Below are positions 23,896 through 32,915 of a stretch of DNA of 64,000 nt, piece after piece. Source of the stretch: Faecalibacterium prausnitzii (GTDB lineage: Bacteria > Bacillota > Clostridia > Oscillospirales > Ruminococcaceae); NCBI RefSeq assembly GCF_003287405.1, contig NZ_PRLD01000006.1, positions 109,522 to 173,521 of the forward strand, in the 5' to 3' direction. Both the position numbers and the translations under genes were made by a program. The notes under the pieces were generated by a model. It did not search any database, had not been told where the DNA came from, and worked only from the letters and a program-made list of their open reading frames with translations. Positions within the stretch are counted from its first letter, which is position 1. Every line of letters starts with the position of its first letter.

Positions 23896-26205
23896 TTATT
23901 TCAGCACGACTTCGCCGTTTTCATCGGCATCCACCACAAGGGTGCCGCCGGATGCCAGCGTGCCGTCGATCAGGCGCTCGGCGGCGGGGTCCTCTACCGC
24001 CTTGCGGATGGTGCGGCGCAGATCGCGTGCGCCGAAGCGCCCGCCCTGACTCTTTTGCACCAGCGCCTTGAGCGCTGCCGGGGTGTAGCTGTAAGCGATG
24101 CCCTTGGCTTCCATGCCGGGCTTGTACTCGTCCAGCATCAGGGCGGCGATGCCCTGCAAGGTCTCCTCGGTCAGGGGCTTGAAGGCGATCACTTCATCCA
24201 CGCGGCCAAGGAACTCCGGGCGCAGGAACTGCGCCAGCGCCTTGCGGGTCTTTTCCTCGCTGCGCTGGGCGTCGCTCTTGTTAAAGCCAAGGCTGCCCGC
24301 GCTCTGGTCGCTGCTGCCGGCATTGGAGGTCATGCAGATGACCGTGTTGGAAAAATCCACCGTGCGTCCCTGCGCATCGTTGATCTTGCCCTCGTCCAGA
24401 ATCTGCAGCAGAATGTTCATCACGTCCGGGTGTGCCTTTTCGATCTCGTCAAACAGCACCACGCTGTACGGGCGGCGGCGCACCTTCTCGGTGAGCTGAC
24501 CGGCTTCCTCGTAGCCCACATAGCCCGGAGGAGAACCGATCATGCGGGACACCGCGTATTTTTCCATGTACTCGCTCATGTCCAGACGAATGAGCGGGTC
24601 GGGACCGTCGAACAACTGTTCTGCCAGCTGCTTGACCAGCTCGGTCTTGCCCACGCCGGTGGGGCCCACAAAGATGAAGCTTGCGGGACGGCGGCGGCCG
24701 GAAAGGTCGGCGCGGCTGCGCTTGATGGCCTGCGCCACCAGATGCACGGCTTCGTCCTGACCGATGACCTTCTGCTTGAGGGCATTTTCCAGCCCTGCCA
24801 GCTTGACGAACTCGGTCTCACGGATCTTTACCGCCGGGATGCCCGTCCACAGCTCGATGACCTTTGCCACATCGTCCATGGTCACCTGAATTTCGCTGGC
24901 AGCGGCCTGCTTTGCAGGCAGCTCGGATTCCAGCTTGGCGATGCGGGTCTTGCGCTCGGCTACCCGCTCGTAGTCGATGGCTTCGTTCACATCCGCGCTC
25001 TCCATCTCGGCTTCTTCCTGCTTCAGGGCGTCCAGCTCCTTCTGCATCCCCAGATACTCGGAGATGACCGGGTGCGCCAGATTGCAGCAGGCGCAGGCTT
25101 CGTCCAGCAGGTCGATGGCCTTATCCGGCAAAAAGCGGTCGGTGATGTACCGCTCGCTCAGGGTGACCACCGCCGAAAGCACCTCGGCGGGCACCTGCAC
25201 ATGATGGTGCTGCTCGTAATAGCGCTTGATGCCGTTCATCACGGCAAGGGTGTCCGCCACGCTGGGCTCCTCCACCCGCACGGGCTGGAAACGGCGTTCC
25301 AATGCCTGATCTTTTTCAATGTACTTGCGGTACTCGGTAAAGGTGGTGGCGCCGATGACCTGAATTTCTCCACGGGAGAGGGCGGGTTTTAAGATGTTGC
25401 CCGCGTTCATAGCACCCTCGCTCTCACCGGCAGAGGTGATGGTGTGGATCTCGTCAATGAACAGGATGACGTTGCCCGCGGCCTTTACCTCGCTCAGCAA
25501 GCCCTTGACCCGCTGCTCGAACTGACCACGGAACTGGGTGCCCGCCACAAGGCTGGTGAGGTCGAGCAGAAAAATTTCCTTATCCCGCAGGCCGATGGGC
25601 ACCTGTCCCTTGGCAATGCGCTCGGCAATACCCTCGGCGATGGCGGTCTTGCCCACACCGGCTTCACCGATAAGGCAGGGGTTATTCTTCTGACGGCGGC
25701 TCAAAATCTGGATGGTGCGGTAAATTTCGCGGTCGCGGCCGATGATATCATCCAGCTTGCCCTCCCGCGCCTTGCGGGTCAGGTTTTCGCAGTAGGTATC
25801 CAAAAACTTGCGCTTGGGCGGCTTTTTGCCGTTTTTGCGGTCGGCCTTTTTGTCGCCGTCCTGCTTTTCCGTGCCGGTAAAGCCCAGCGGGAAGGTGGCA
25901 TTGCTGCCGGGTACAAGATCTTCGTCCATGTTCTCCGCATCGGCATCCTCGCCGCTGCCGGACATATTCATCAGCATGGAAAGGGGGTTGGAATCGCCCA
26001 GCTCCTCCATCATGCTCTCCATGCGGTTTTCCATGTTATCCAGATCCTGTTCCGACATCCCGAATTGTTTCATCAGATCGTCCACGGGCTTGATGTGCAG
26101 TTCCCGGGCACAGTGCAGACAGTACCCCTCCTGCTTCATCTGACCATTCTCCATCCGCTGGATAAAGATGATCGCCGGACGCTTCTGGCATCGAATACAG
26201 ACCAT
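23896..26205 (-). CDS. clpE: ClpE-like ATP-dependent unfoldase
   Basis: The 769-residue AAA+ protein begins with a four-Cys zinc finger (C3, C6, C29, C32), an acidic linker rich in Met, Glu and Asp, and then two ATPase modules. The first has Walker A GEAGVGKTA and DEIH; the second has GPTGVGKTE and the Clp stretch GSPPGYVGYEEAGQLTEKVRRRPYSVVLFDEIEKAHPD in parts. A UVR-like coiled region separates them. The missing Clp N-repeats and the zinc finger point to ClpE rather than ClpC. It should feed damaged proteins to ClpP. AAGGAGGAACT precedes the ATG. No CtsR operator is seen directly upstream, since the gene follows cvpA by 21 bases. Confidence 0.88.
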   Translation of the reverse strand: MVCIRCQKRPAIIFIQRMENGQMKQEGYCLHCARELHIKPVDDLMKQFGMSEQDLDNMENRMESMMEELGDSNPLSMLMNMSGSGEDADAENMDEDLVPGSNATFPLGFTGTEKQDGDKKADRKNGKKPPKRKFLDTYCENLTRKAREGKLDDIIGRDREIYRTIQILSRRQKNNPCLIGEAGVGKTAIAEGIAERIAKGQVPIGLRDKEIFLLDLTSLVAGTQFRGQFEQRVKGLLSEVKAAGNVILFIDEIHTITSAGESEGAMNAGNILKPALSRGEIQVIGATTFTEYRKYIEKDQALERRFQPVRVEEPSVADTLAVMNGIKRYYEQHHHVQVPAEVLSAVVTLSERYITDRFLPDKAIDLLDEACACCNLAHPVISEYLGMQKELDALKQEEAEMESADVNEAIDYERVAERKTRIAKLESELPAKQAAASEIQVTMDDVAKVIELWTGIPAVKIRETEFVKLAGLENALKQKVIGQDEAVHLVAQAIKRSRADLSGRRRPASFIFVGPTGVGKTELVKQLAEQLFDGPDPLIRLDMSEYMEKYAVSRMIGSPPGYVGYEEAGQLTEKVRRRPYSVVLFDEIEKAHPDVMNILLQILDEGKINDAQGRTVDFSNTVICMTSNAGSSDQSAGSLGFNKSDAQRSEEKTRKALAQFLRPEFLGRVDEVIAFKPLTEETLQGIAALMLDEYKPGMEAKGIAYSYTPAALKALVQKSQGGRFGARDLRRTIRKAVEDPAAERLIDGTLASGGTLVVDADENGEVVLK

Positions 26206-26226
26206 AGTTCCTCCTTGTCACCCCTG

Positions 26227-26922
26227 TTACAAAAAGGGGTTGAACATATTAAACGCTTTATAGTAAAGACTGCTGCGCATCACAGTGTCGTTGAGCACAT
26301 TTAAATTGCCGCCGGTGATGACCACAAGACCCCACACCACGCACAGCACGAGGTATAGGTCCAGCATTGCGGTCATGCCGCCGGTCAGCCAGCCCAGACC
26401 CCGGTTGACGGTGCCGATGACCGGCAGCTTGTTCACCAGCCCCAGCACGGTGACCAGCATACTGACCAGCAGCCGCAGCACCGCGTAGAACACAAAGAAC
26501 AGCACCAGCATGATCACCGGGGTGAGCAGCGGCTGCAATACTTTTTCCACGATGGTATCGGCAAGCACCACGGCGTTGTCTGCCAGCACGGCGTTGATGC
26601 TGCGCTCGCAGGCTGCCACGATGGAGGCGCGGAAGCTTTCCGGCAGAAAGCCCGCGTACTGCTGGGCAATGCCAGAAAGGTTCACCACCCCGTCCTCCGA
26701 AAGGTGGGCGGCGATCTGGGTGCGGAAGCCCCCGGCCAGCAGATTTTCGAACACCCAGCCCGCACAGGCGGCAGAACACTGCCGTGCGCCCAGCAGGCTG
26801 ATGAGGTTGCCGGACAGCTGCACGATGCTGGCAAGAAAGCCCTTGCGGGCATAGCGTACCATCAGCACCAGCCAGACCACCGTACATAGGATATCAAAAA
26901 GAAATGACGGATTCTTGAACAT
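26227..26922 (-). CDS. CvpA-like membrane protein
   Basis: The 231-residue protein shows an N-terminal helix, an ARKGFLASIVQLSG stretch, a long exterior loop with an ACERSINAVLADNAV segment, and two or three C-terminal helices with VNRGLGWLTGG. This is the CvpA/colicin V production family layout; the physiological role in Firmicutes is unclear. It sits between the DUF5711 gene and clpE with short gaps on both sides. The ribosome site is weak (AACAAGGT). Confidence 0.8.
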   Translation of the reverse strand: MFKNPSFLFDILCTVVWLVLMVRYARKGFLASIVQLSGNLISLLGARQCSAACAGWVFENLLAGGFRTQIAAHLSEDGVVNLSGIAQQYAGFLPESFRASIVAACERSINAVLADNAVVLADTIVEKVLQPLLTPVIMLVLFFVFYAVLRLLVSMLVTVLGLVNKLPVIGTVNRGLGWLTGGMTAMLDLYLVLCVVWGLVVITGGNLNVLNDTVMRSSLYYKAFNMFNPFL

Positions 26923-26982
26923 ACCTTGTTTTCCCTGTTATAAAGATCACTTTCCCCGCAAAAATACTGGTTTTTCCCCCGG

Positions 26983-28203
26983 TCACCGGGCGCTGGAAGC
27001 CGTTTGCTCCGGCGGAGCGATCTGCTGCACCGTGTTGCCGCACAGCACCAGCAGCTGCTTGCCCGCGATGAGTGCCTGCGGACGGACGGAAAGCGTCTGT
27101 CCCCACTGGTACACCCCGTCTGCGGTAAAGCATTCCACGCCGCTGTCGGTAAGCAGATAAAAGTTTTGACCCCGGCGCAGGATCTGGTTTGCCGCAGGCA
27201 CATTGCCGCTGTACTGCACGTTCAGGTCTTTATCCAGCAGTACGGCGGTGCACACCTGTCCGTTTTCCAGCAGCAGGGCGGCGTTTGCACCGTCCTGCGA
27301 AACGCTGACAAGACTGCCGCCGCCAAGGTCGAAGCGTCCCCGCTCGCCGCCGTCCGCACCGTACACCACGGCGCAGTTCTCGTACACAGCCAGTACGGTG
27401 TCGTTGTTCAGCCAGCCCAGCCATTGGGGCACGCTGTCCCCGCTGCTCAGCTGCACCGGGTCGCCCTGCGCAAGGCTGAGCACAAAGAGGTTTGCCTGTA
27501 ACTGTCCGGCGCTGGAGGTGACCGCCGCCACCGCCAGACGGCGGCTGTCGGCGGCAAAAGCCATCCGCACCGGGGTGCCCTGCGTGCCGGTCATATCCCA
27601 GTGCAGCTGTTCGCTCATGGTGGGGGTATACACGGTCAGCCGGGCGGTGCTGTCGGCGGAATCGGTAGCCACTGCCAGCGTGCCGGTGTCCGACATGGCA
27701 CACAGATAGATGCTGTTTTCCAGCGTTTTGCTGTACAGGTTCTGGGTGCGGCTTTCCACCCGCAGCTCGTTGCCGGAGCGGTTGTACAGCACAAAGCGGG
27801 TCTTGCCCGCAGCCAGCGCCGGGCGGGCGTAGCCGCTCTGGATGCCGGCAAGGCGGGTGCCGCCCAAGCTGTACACCACACAGGCATCCTCGTCCATGGC
27901 TGCAAAGCTGCCGGACATGGGCTGCACTGCCGTTAAATCACCAAGGCCGGTCTGCTGCGGCCAGCCCACCGCCGGGGACAGGGCGATGTGCACCGTATCC
28001 ACCATATCCTTTACCCGGGCGATGGATGCACCCACCGCGCCGGTGGCAAACAGAGTGACCAGTATCAGCGCCGCCAGAAGAATGGCGGTGCGGCGTAAAC
28101 GGCGGCGGCGCACCCGCTGGCGCGCTGCTTCCAGATATTCCACACGCCCGGCAGAAAGCGGTTCTCCGTCCGGGCTGCTGCCGCCGCGATGAAGCTTTTT
28201 CAT
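26983..28203 (-). CDS. DUF5711-like membrane-anchored propeller protein
   Basis: From the ATG at 28203, which overlaps the truA stop (ATGA), the product is 406 residues. A basic cytoplasmic part (RQRVRRRRLRRT) precedes one membrane helix at about 39-60. The exterior part is made of repeated WD-like blades with no catalytic motif, as in the DUF5711 family. It could bind a ligand or a wall component; no function is known. Confidence 0.75.
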   Translation of the reverse strand: MKKLHRGGSSPDGEPLSAGRVEYLEAARQRVRRRRLRRTAILLAALILVTLFATGAVGASIARVKDMVDTVHIALSPAVGWPQQTGLGDLTAVQPMSGSFAAMDEDACVVYSLGGTRLAGIQSGYARPALAAGKTRFVLYNRSGNELRVESRTQNLYSKTLENSIYLCAMSDTGTLAVATDSADSTARLTVYTPTMSEQLHWDMTGTQGTPVRMAFAADSRRLAVAAVTSSAGQLQANLFVLSLAQGDPVQLSSGDSVPQWLGWLNNDTVLAVYENCAVVYGADGGERGRFDLGGGSLVSVSQDGANAALLLENGQVCTAVLLDKDLNVQYSGNVPAANQILRRGQNFYLLTDSGVECFTADGVYQWGQTLSVRPQALIAGKQLLVLCGNTVQQIAPPEQTASSAR

Positions 28204-28961
28204 GGCTGCTCCTCCTTTTCCGGGTAATCCACGCACTTTAAAAACAAGCCCTTTGCGGGCAGGGTGGGGCCCGCCCGGCTGCGGTCCCGGCTTGCCAGAA
28301 TGGCGGGGATGTCCTCAGCGCGCAGCCGCCCCGCGCCCACCTCGCACAAAGTACCCGCCAGAATGCGCACCATGTTGTATAGGTAACCGTCGGCAGTCAC
28401 CTCAATGTCCACCTCGTCCCCGCGCCGGGTGACATGGCAGTCTGTGATGGTGCGCACGGTGTCCCCGTGGGCGGCAGCAGAACTGCCCGCCGCGCACAGC
28501 GCCAGAAAATCGTGGGTTCCCACGAACTGCTGCGCCGCCGCCTGCATAGCAGCTTCGTCCAGCCGCCGGGGCACCCGGGTGTAGTAGGCAGCGTCAAAGG
28601 GCGAGTCGATGGGGTGGTTATGGATGCGGTACAGGTAGGTCTTGGTATGGGCGGCGTACCGGGCGTGGAAGTCCTCCGGCACAGTCTGCGCCGCCAGCAC
28701 CCGGATATCCGGCGGCAGATGCTGGTTGAGCGCCAGCGGCAGTTTTTGTGGCGGGATGCGGGTGTCGGCGTGAAAATTCAGCCGGAAGCCCAGCGCGTGC
28801 ACCCCGGCATCGGTGCGGCTGCAGCCCTTGATATCGGGCCGTGAGCCCAGCACCGCTTCCAGTGCATCCTGAAAGGTGGCTGCCACGCTGCGCCCGTTGG
28901 GCTGCACCTGAAAGCCGCAGTAATTTGTGCCGTCGTAGGCAAGGGTAAGTAAAAAGTTCAT
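28200..28961 (-). CDS. truA: tRNA pseudouridine(38-40) synthase
   Basis: The 253-residue enzyme converts uridines 38-40 of the tRNA anticodon stem to pseudouridine. The catalytic Asp is at 51 in CSRTDAGVHA. Other family motifs are AYDGTNYCGFQVQPN, YLYRIHN, FVGTHDF and a C-terminal YNMVRILAGTL. The length is normal. It is part of the ecfA1-ecfA2-ecfT-truA order common in Firmicutes, but here two repeat elements sit between ecfT and truA. Confidence 0.95.
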   Translation of the reverse strand: MNFLLTLAYDGTNYCGFQVQPNGRSVAATFQDALEAVLGSRPDIKGCSRTDAGVHALGFRLNFHADTRIPPQKLPLALNQHLPPDIRVLAAQTVPEDFHARYAAHTKTYLYRIHNHPIDSPFDAAYYTRVPRRLDEAAMQAAAQQFVGTHDFLALCAAGSSAAAHGDTVRTITDCHVTRRGDEVDIEVTADGYLYNMVRILAGTLCEVGAGRLRAEDIPAILASRDRSRAGPTLPAKGLFLKCVDYPEKEEQP

Positions 28962-28994
28962 AGTTCTGATTTAAAATGGCCTCCGCTTCGCCGT

Positions 28995-29100
28995 GGCCAT
29001 ATTCAGCGGAAAAACGTTTTTTATTTCGTGTCTGTCGCGGTCTGCGGACCGCGACAGACACACTTTCACCGGAGGGGCCGCAGCGGAAAGCGGCATTTTC
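28995..29100 (+). repeat. Long hairpin repeat, family B copy 2
   Basis: The stem GTGTCTGTCGCGGTC (29028-29042) pairs with GACCGCGACAGACAC around a TGCG loop. The flanks are CATATTCAGCGGAAAAA on the left and TTTCACCGGAGGGG then CGGAAAGCGGCATT on the right. It lies in the ecfT-truA gap and points opposite to the genes. Confidence 0.75.
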
Positions 29101-29123
29101 TCTCATCAGAAAAGTTCCGTACC

Positions 29124-29178
29124 AAAAGCTCCCCCTTTCGGGGGAGCTGGCAATGCCGCAAGGCATTGCCTGAGAGGG
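29124..29178. repeat. Partial family A element
   Basis: Only the unit AAGCTCCCCCTTTCGGGGGAGCTGG, the hairpin GCAATGCCGCAAGGCATTGC and the end TGAGAGGG remain. It is attached to the right side of the family B copy. Confidence 0.6.
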
Positions 29179-29188
29179 TTCTCCTCTT

Positions 29189-30004
29189 TTAATAATTCGG
29201 GAACACCAGCCGGGAGGCAAGGATGACGGCAAAGCAGGCGATGCAGACCGCAAGGTCGATGTAGTCCTGTTTTTCGCAGCGCAGCACCTTCAGGCGGGTG
29301 CGGCCTGTGCCGCCGCGGTAGCAGCGGCACTCCATGGCCATGGCCAGCTCGTCTGCGCGGCGGAATGCCGAGATGAACAGCGGGATGAGCACCGGCACCA
29401 GCGCCTTGACCCGGTCGGTCATTTTGCCGGTGTCCAGCTGCGCGCCGCGCGCCTTCTGCGCGTTCATGATCTTATCCGTCTCCTCGATGAGGGTGGGGAT
29501 AAAGCGCAGGGCGATGCTCATCATCATGGCAAGTTCGTGCACCGGGAAGTGCAGCTTGCCCAAGGGCTTGAGCAGCTGCTCAATGGCATCGGTCAGCACG
29601 ATGGGGCTGGTGGTGTAGGTGAGCAGGCTGGTACCCGCAATGAGCGCCATCACGCGCACCGCCATCAGCACTGCGTAGCGCACGCCCTCGGCGTAGATGG
29701 TCAAGAACCAGAAATGCACCAGCGGGTCGCCCTCGCCGGAGACAAAGAACAGGTTCAGCACCGCCGTGAACAGCACGATGGGCAGAATGGGCTTCAGGCT
29801 TTTGCCGATCATCTTGACCGGGATTTTTGCCACCTTGTACATGACCCCCAAAAAGAGGATGGACAAAGTAAGCCCCAAGGGGTTGGAGGCTGCAAACAGC
29901 AGCACGATATAAGCGACCGTCAGCACAAGCTTCAGTCTGGGGTCGAACCGGTGCACCAGACTGTTGCCCGGGAAGTGCTGACCGATGGTGATATCTCGCA
30001 GCAT
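29189..30004 (-). CDS. ecfT: ECF transporter membrane subunit EcfT
   Basis: The 271-residue protein carries five or six membrane segments and the EcfT coupling signatures: NSLVHRFDPRLKL at the start, the Ala-Arg-Gly motif in MNAQKARGAQLD and a second in AMAMECRCYRGGTGRTRL. It joins the two ATPases to exchangeable vitamin-binding S subunits. No S subunit is encoded in the window, as expected for a group II shared module. Its ATG overlaps the ecfA2 stop. Confidence 0.94.
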   Translation of the reverse strand: MLRDITIGQHFPGNSLVHRFDPRLKLVLTVAYIVLLFAASNPLGLTLSILFLGVMYKVAKIPVKMIGKSLKPILPIVLFTAVLNLFFVSGEGDPLVHFWFLTIYAEGVRYAVLMAVRVMALIAGTSLLTYTTSPIVLTDAIEQLLKPLGKLHFPVHELAMMMSIALRFIPTLIEETDKIMNAQKARGAQLDTGKMTDRVKALVPVLIPLFISAFRRADELAMAMECRCYRGGTGRTRLKVLRCEKQDYIDLAVCIACFAVILASRLVFPNY

Positions 30005-30918
30005 CAGACAGCACCCCCTTTCCGGGCAGTGCTGCGGGGCAGCACAAGGCTTTCCCCGGCATCGCGGCGGCGCTTGGCTTCCAGCAGGGTCTTGACCGCG
30101 TAGGGGATGGTGTACACGTCCGCAGGGACGTCCACCCCCATCTCCCGCAGCTTGAGGAAAATTTTCGTCACCTGCGGCACCGACAGCCCCAGTTCCAGCA
30201 GCTCCGGGGCGCGGGCAAAGACCTTTTCCACCGTGTCATACATGGCAATTTTCTTGTTGCTCATCACCAGCACGCGGTTGGCGTACTTGGCAATATCCTC
30301 CATGCTGTGGGACACCAGCAGCACGGTGGTGCCGGTCTTTTTGTGGTACTCCTTCACCTCGGAAAGGATATCGTCCCGTCCCTCCGGGTCAAGGCCGGCG
30401 GCGGGCTCGTCCAGCACAAGGATGCGGGGCTTCATGGCCATGACGCCAGCCACCGCCACCCGGCGCTTCTGACCGCCGGACAGCTCAAAGGGGCTGCGCT
30501 CCAAAAGCGCCGGGTCCAAGCCTACAAAGTCTGCGGCTTCGTGGACGCGGCGATCTACCTCGGCTTCGTCCAAGCCCATGTTCTTGGGGCCAAAGGCGAT
30601 GTCCTTGTAGCAGGTCTCCTCAAACAGCTGGTATTCCGGGTACTGGAACACAAGGCCGGTGAGGAAGCGGAAATCCCGGATCTTTTCCGGGTCTGCCCAC
30701 AAGTCGCGGCCGTCAATGTAAATTTTGCCGCTGGTGGGCTTGTTCAGGCCGTTCATGTGGGTGATGAGGGTGCTTTTGCCGGAGCCGGTCGCCCCGATGA
30801 TGCCCACAAAATCGCCCTCTTCTACGGTAAAGCTCACGTCGTCCAGCGCGGTCACTGCGGTGGGCAGGCCGGGGTTATAGACGTAGCTCAGATGTTCTAC
30901 CTTAATGATATCTGCCAT
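30004..30918 (-). CDS. ecfA2: ECF transporter ATPase EcfA2
   Basis: From the ATG at 30918 the product is 304 residues. Walker A is GATGSGKST (42-50), the signature is ELSGGQKRRV and Walker B ends LVLDEPAAGLDPEG. It forms the ATPase pair with EcfA1 and powers vitamin or metal uptake. GGGGGCGGACGAA precedes the start. The frame stays open for 17 codons upstream into the end of ecfA1, without a better ribosome site. Its C-terminal tail (after about 230) is the family-typical dimer domain. Confidence 0.93.
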   Translation of the reverse strand: MADIIKVEHLSYVYNPGLPTAVTALDDVSFTVEEGDFVGIIGATGSGKSTLITHMNGLNKPTSGKIYIDGRDLWADPEKIRDFRFLTGLVFQYPEYQLFEETCYKDIAFGPKNMGLDEAEVDRRVHEAADFVGLDPALLERSPFELSGGQKRRVAVAGVMAMKPRILVLDEPAAGLDPEGRDDILSEVKEYHKKTGTTVLLVSHSMEDIAKYANRVLVMSNKKIAMYDTVEKVFARAPELLELGLSVPQVTKIFLKLREMGVDVPADVYTIPYAVKTLLEAKRRRDAGESLVLPRSTARKGGAV

Positions 30919-30931
30919 TTCGTCCGCCCCC

Positions 30932-31771
30932 TTACTGCAGCAGCTCATACAGCGCCTGTGCACAGGCACCGGTGTCGATGATGCCTTCCGGCATCGGGAT
31001 ACCGGCCTTCACCAGCTCGTCCCGCAGCTCAGCGGCCTGCGGCACGTCCAGATGCAGACTGCGCACCTTCTCGGTCTGGCTGAACACCTCTTTCGGGGTG
31101 CCCTCCATCACCACATGACCCTTGCTCATCACCAGCACACGGTCGGCCTGTGCGGCTTCTTCCATATAGTGGGTGATGGACACCACCGTGATGCCCATGT
31201 TCCTGTTCAGGTAGTGGATGGTCTGCATCACCTGCTCGCGGCCGCGCGGGTCCAGCATGGCGGTGGCTTCGTCCAGGATCAGGCAGTCCGGGCGCATGGC
31301 AACCACACCGGCGATGGCCACGCGCTGCTTCTGGCCGCCGGAAAGGTTGTGGGGTGCGCGCTCACGGTATTCGTAGATGCCGGCCATCTTCATGGAGTCG
31401 TCCACCCGGCGGCGCATCTCGTCCTGCGGCACGCCGAGGTTTTCCAGCGCAAAGGCCACGTCCTCTTCCACCACGGTGGCAACGATCTGGTTGTCCGGGT
31501 TCTGGAACACCATGCCCACGGTCTGGCGGATATCGTAGAGTTTGTCCTCGTCTGCGGTATCCATGCCCTCCACATACACCTTGCCGCTCTCGGGCAGCAG
31601 AATGGCGTTGAAGTGCTTCGCCAGCGTGGATTTACCACAGCCGTTTGCACCCAGCACCGCCACGAACTCCCCGCGCTTTACCTGCGCAGATACGCCGTCC
31701 AGCGCATAGACCGGCTGCTCGGCATCGTAGCGGAACTTCAAATTTTCAGCAGTTAAAATCGTATCACTCAT
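30932..31771 (-). CDS. ecfA1: ECF transporter ATPase EcfA1
   Basis: The 279-residue ATPase has Walker A GANGCGKST (41-49), signature NLSGGQKQRV and Walker B LILDEATAMLDPRG. It is the first gene of the ecfA1-ecfA2-ecfT-truA cluster. The ribosome site before the ATG (AAAGAGA) is weaker than in the neighbours. The promoter is not obvious because a family A repeat lies about 80 bases upstream. Confidence 0.93.
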   Translation of the reverse strand: MSDTILTAENLKFRYDAEQPVYALDGVSAQVKRGEFVAVLGANGCGKSTLAKHFNAILLPESGKVYVEGMDTADEDKLYDIRQTVGMVFQNPDNQIVATVVEEDVAFALENLGVPQDEMRRRVDDSMKMAGIYEYRERAPHNLSGGQKQRVAIAGVVAMRPDCLILDEATAMLDPRGREQVMQTIHYLNRNMGITVVSITHYMEEAAQADRVLVMSKGHVVMEGTPKEVFSQTEKVRSLHLDVPQAAELRDELVKAGIPMPEGIIDTGACAQALYELLQ

Positions 31772-31849
31772 GCTTTGTTTCTCTTTCTGGTGGTGCGCCC
31801 CTCCGAAAGGGGCTGTACCCCATTCTATTGAAATTGCTTGCTTATTTTT

Positions 31850-31996
31850 AACGTCCTCGCCCTCTCAGTCAAATCTTTACAGATTTGCCAGCTCCCCCAA
31901 AGGGGGAGCCTCTGGCGAAGAGGATAAGTTTTCGGTTTTGCCAAAGGCTCCCTCCCCGAGGGAGCTGGCACGGCGACAGCCGTGACTGAGGGAGTT
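31850..31996. repeat. MITE-like repeat, family A copy 4
   Basis: It opens with AACGTCCTCGCCCTCTCAG and ends with GTGACTGAGGGAGTTC. Inside are CAAATCTTTACAGATTTG and GCTCCCCCAAAGGGGGAGC hairpins. It fills the space between the ruv operon end and ecfA1. Confidence 0.75.
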
Positions 31997-32002
31997 CTTT
32001 CC

Positions 32003-32878
32003 TTATTCTTCCCAAATGGCGGTGGCGCCGCAGGGCACCACGCCGCCGGTGGCGGACACCGGCAGTCCGATCTCGTCGCAGCTGGTTTTGCCGCCAAAGC
32101 GGGGCACCAGCGTGGTCTTGAGCATATACTCCATGACTGCCGGAGACAGGCCGGTGGTGTAGCTGTTGACCGCAAAGAACAGCGGGGTATCGCTGAGCAC
32201 CTCTTCGCACTGGCTGATGAGGTCGTAGATGCAGTCCTCCAGCTTCCAGATCTCGCCGCCGGGGCCGCGCCCGTAGCTGGGCGGGTCCATGATGATGCCG
32301 TCGTAGGTGTTGCCGCGGCGCTTTTCCCGCGCCACGAACTTGGCGCAGTCGTCCACCAGCCAGCGGATGGGCTTATCGGTCAGGCCGCTTGCCACGGCGT
32401 TGTCCTTGCCCCATGCCACGATGCCCTTGGAAGCATCCACATGGCAGACGGTAGCACCGGCAGCGGCACAGGCCAGCGTAGCGCCGCCGGTGTAGCCAAA
32501 CAGGTTCAGCACCTTTACCGGGCGGTTCGCGGCGCGGATCTTCTGCTGGTACCAAGCCCAGTTGACCGCCTGTTCCGGGAACACGCCGGTGTGCTTGAAG
32601 CCGGTGGGGCTGACGATGAGGGTGAGCTTATCCTCTCCCTCGCCGCAGCTGATCTTCCACTTTTCCGGCAGACGGCGGCGGTACTCCCACTCGCCGCCGC
32701 CCTGATTGGAGCGGTGGTAGATGGCATCTGCCTTTGCCCACAGGGGGCTCTGCTTGGGGGTCTTCCACACCACCTGCGGGTCGGGGCGGATGAGCAAAGT
32801 CTCTCCCCAGCGTTCCAGCCGGTTGCCGTCGGTGGCATCCAGCAGCTCATAGTCTTTCCAAGTATCTGCAGGGCGCAT
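32003..32878 (-). CDS. RlmI/RlmK-like SAM-dependent methyltransferase
   Basis: The 291-residue protein has a short N-terminal beta part and a Rossmann methyltransferase: SAM motif LNLFGYTGGATLACAAAG near 123-140, acidic loop HVDASKG, and the catalytic-type MDPPSYGRGPGGE. The nearest named groups are the 23S rRNA m5C methyltransferase-like family (PF10672). The substrate is inferred, not shown. It follows ruvB by about 37 bases and ends the ruv transcript. Confidence 0.85.
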   Translation of the reverse strand: MRPADTWKDYELLDATDGNRLERWGETLLIRPDPQVVWKTPKQSPLWAKADAIYHRSNQGGGEWEYRRRLPEKWKISCGEGEDKLTLIVSPTGFKHTGVFPEQAVNWAWYQQKIRAANRPVKVLNLFGYTGGATLACAAAGATVCHVDASKGIVAWGKDNAVASGLTDKPIRWLVDDCAKFVAREKRRGNTYDGIIMDPPSYGRGPGGEIWKLEDCIYDLISQCEEVLSDTPLFFAVNSYTTGLSPAVMEYMLKTTLVPRFGGKTSCDEIGLPVSATGGVVPCGATAIWEE

Positions 32879-32915
32879 AGCGTCCTCCTTCCGTTTAATT
32901 CCTTTATATGATAGA

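Noticed and set aside
31772..31849. Vitamin riboswitch before the ECF genes
   Set aside because: The upstream space is short and filled by a family A repeat; no known riboswitch core was seen.
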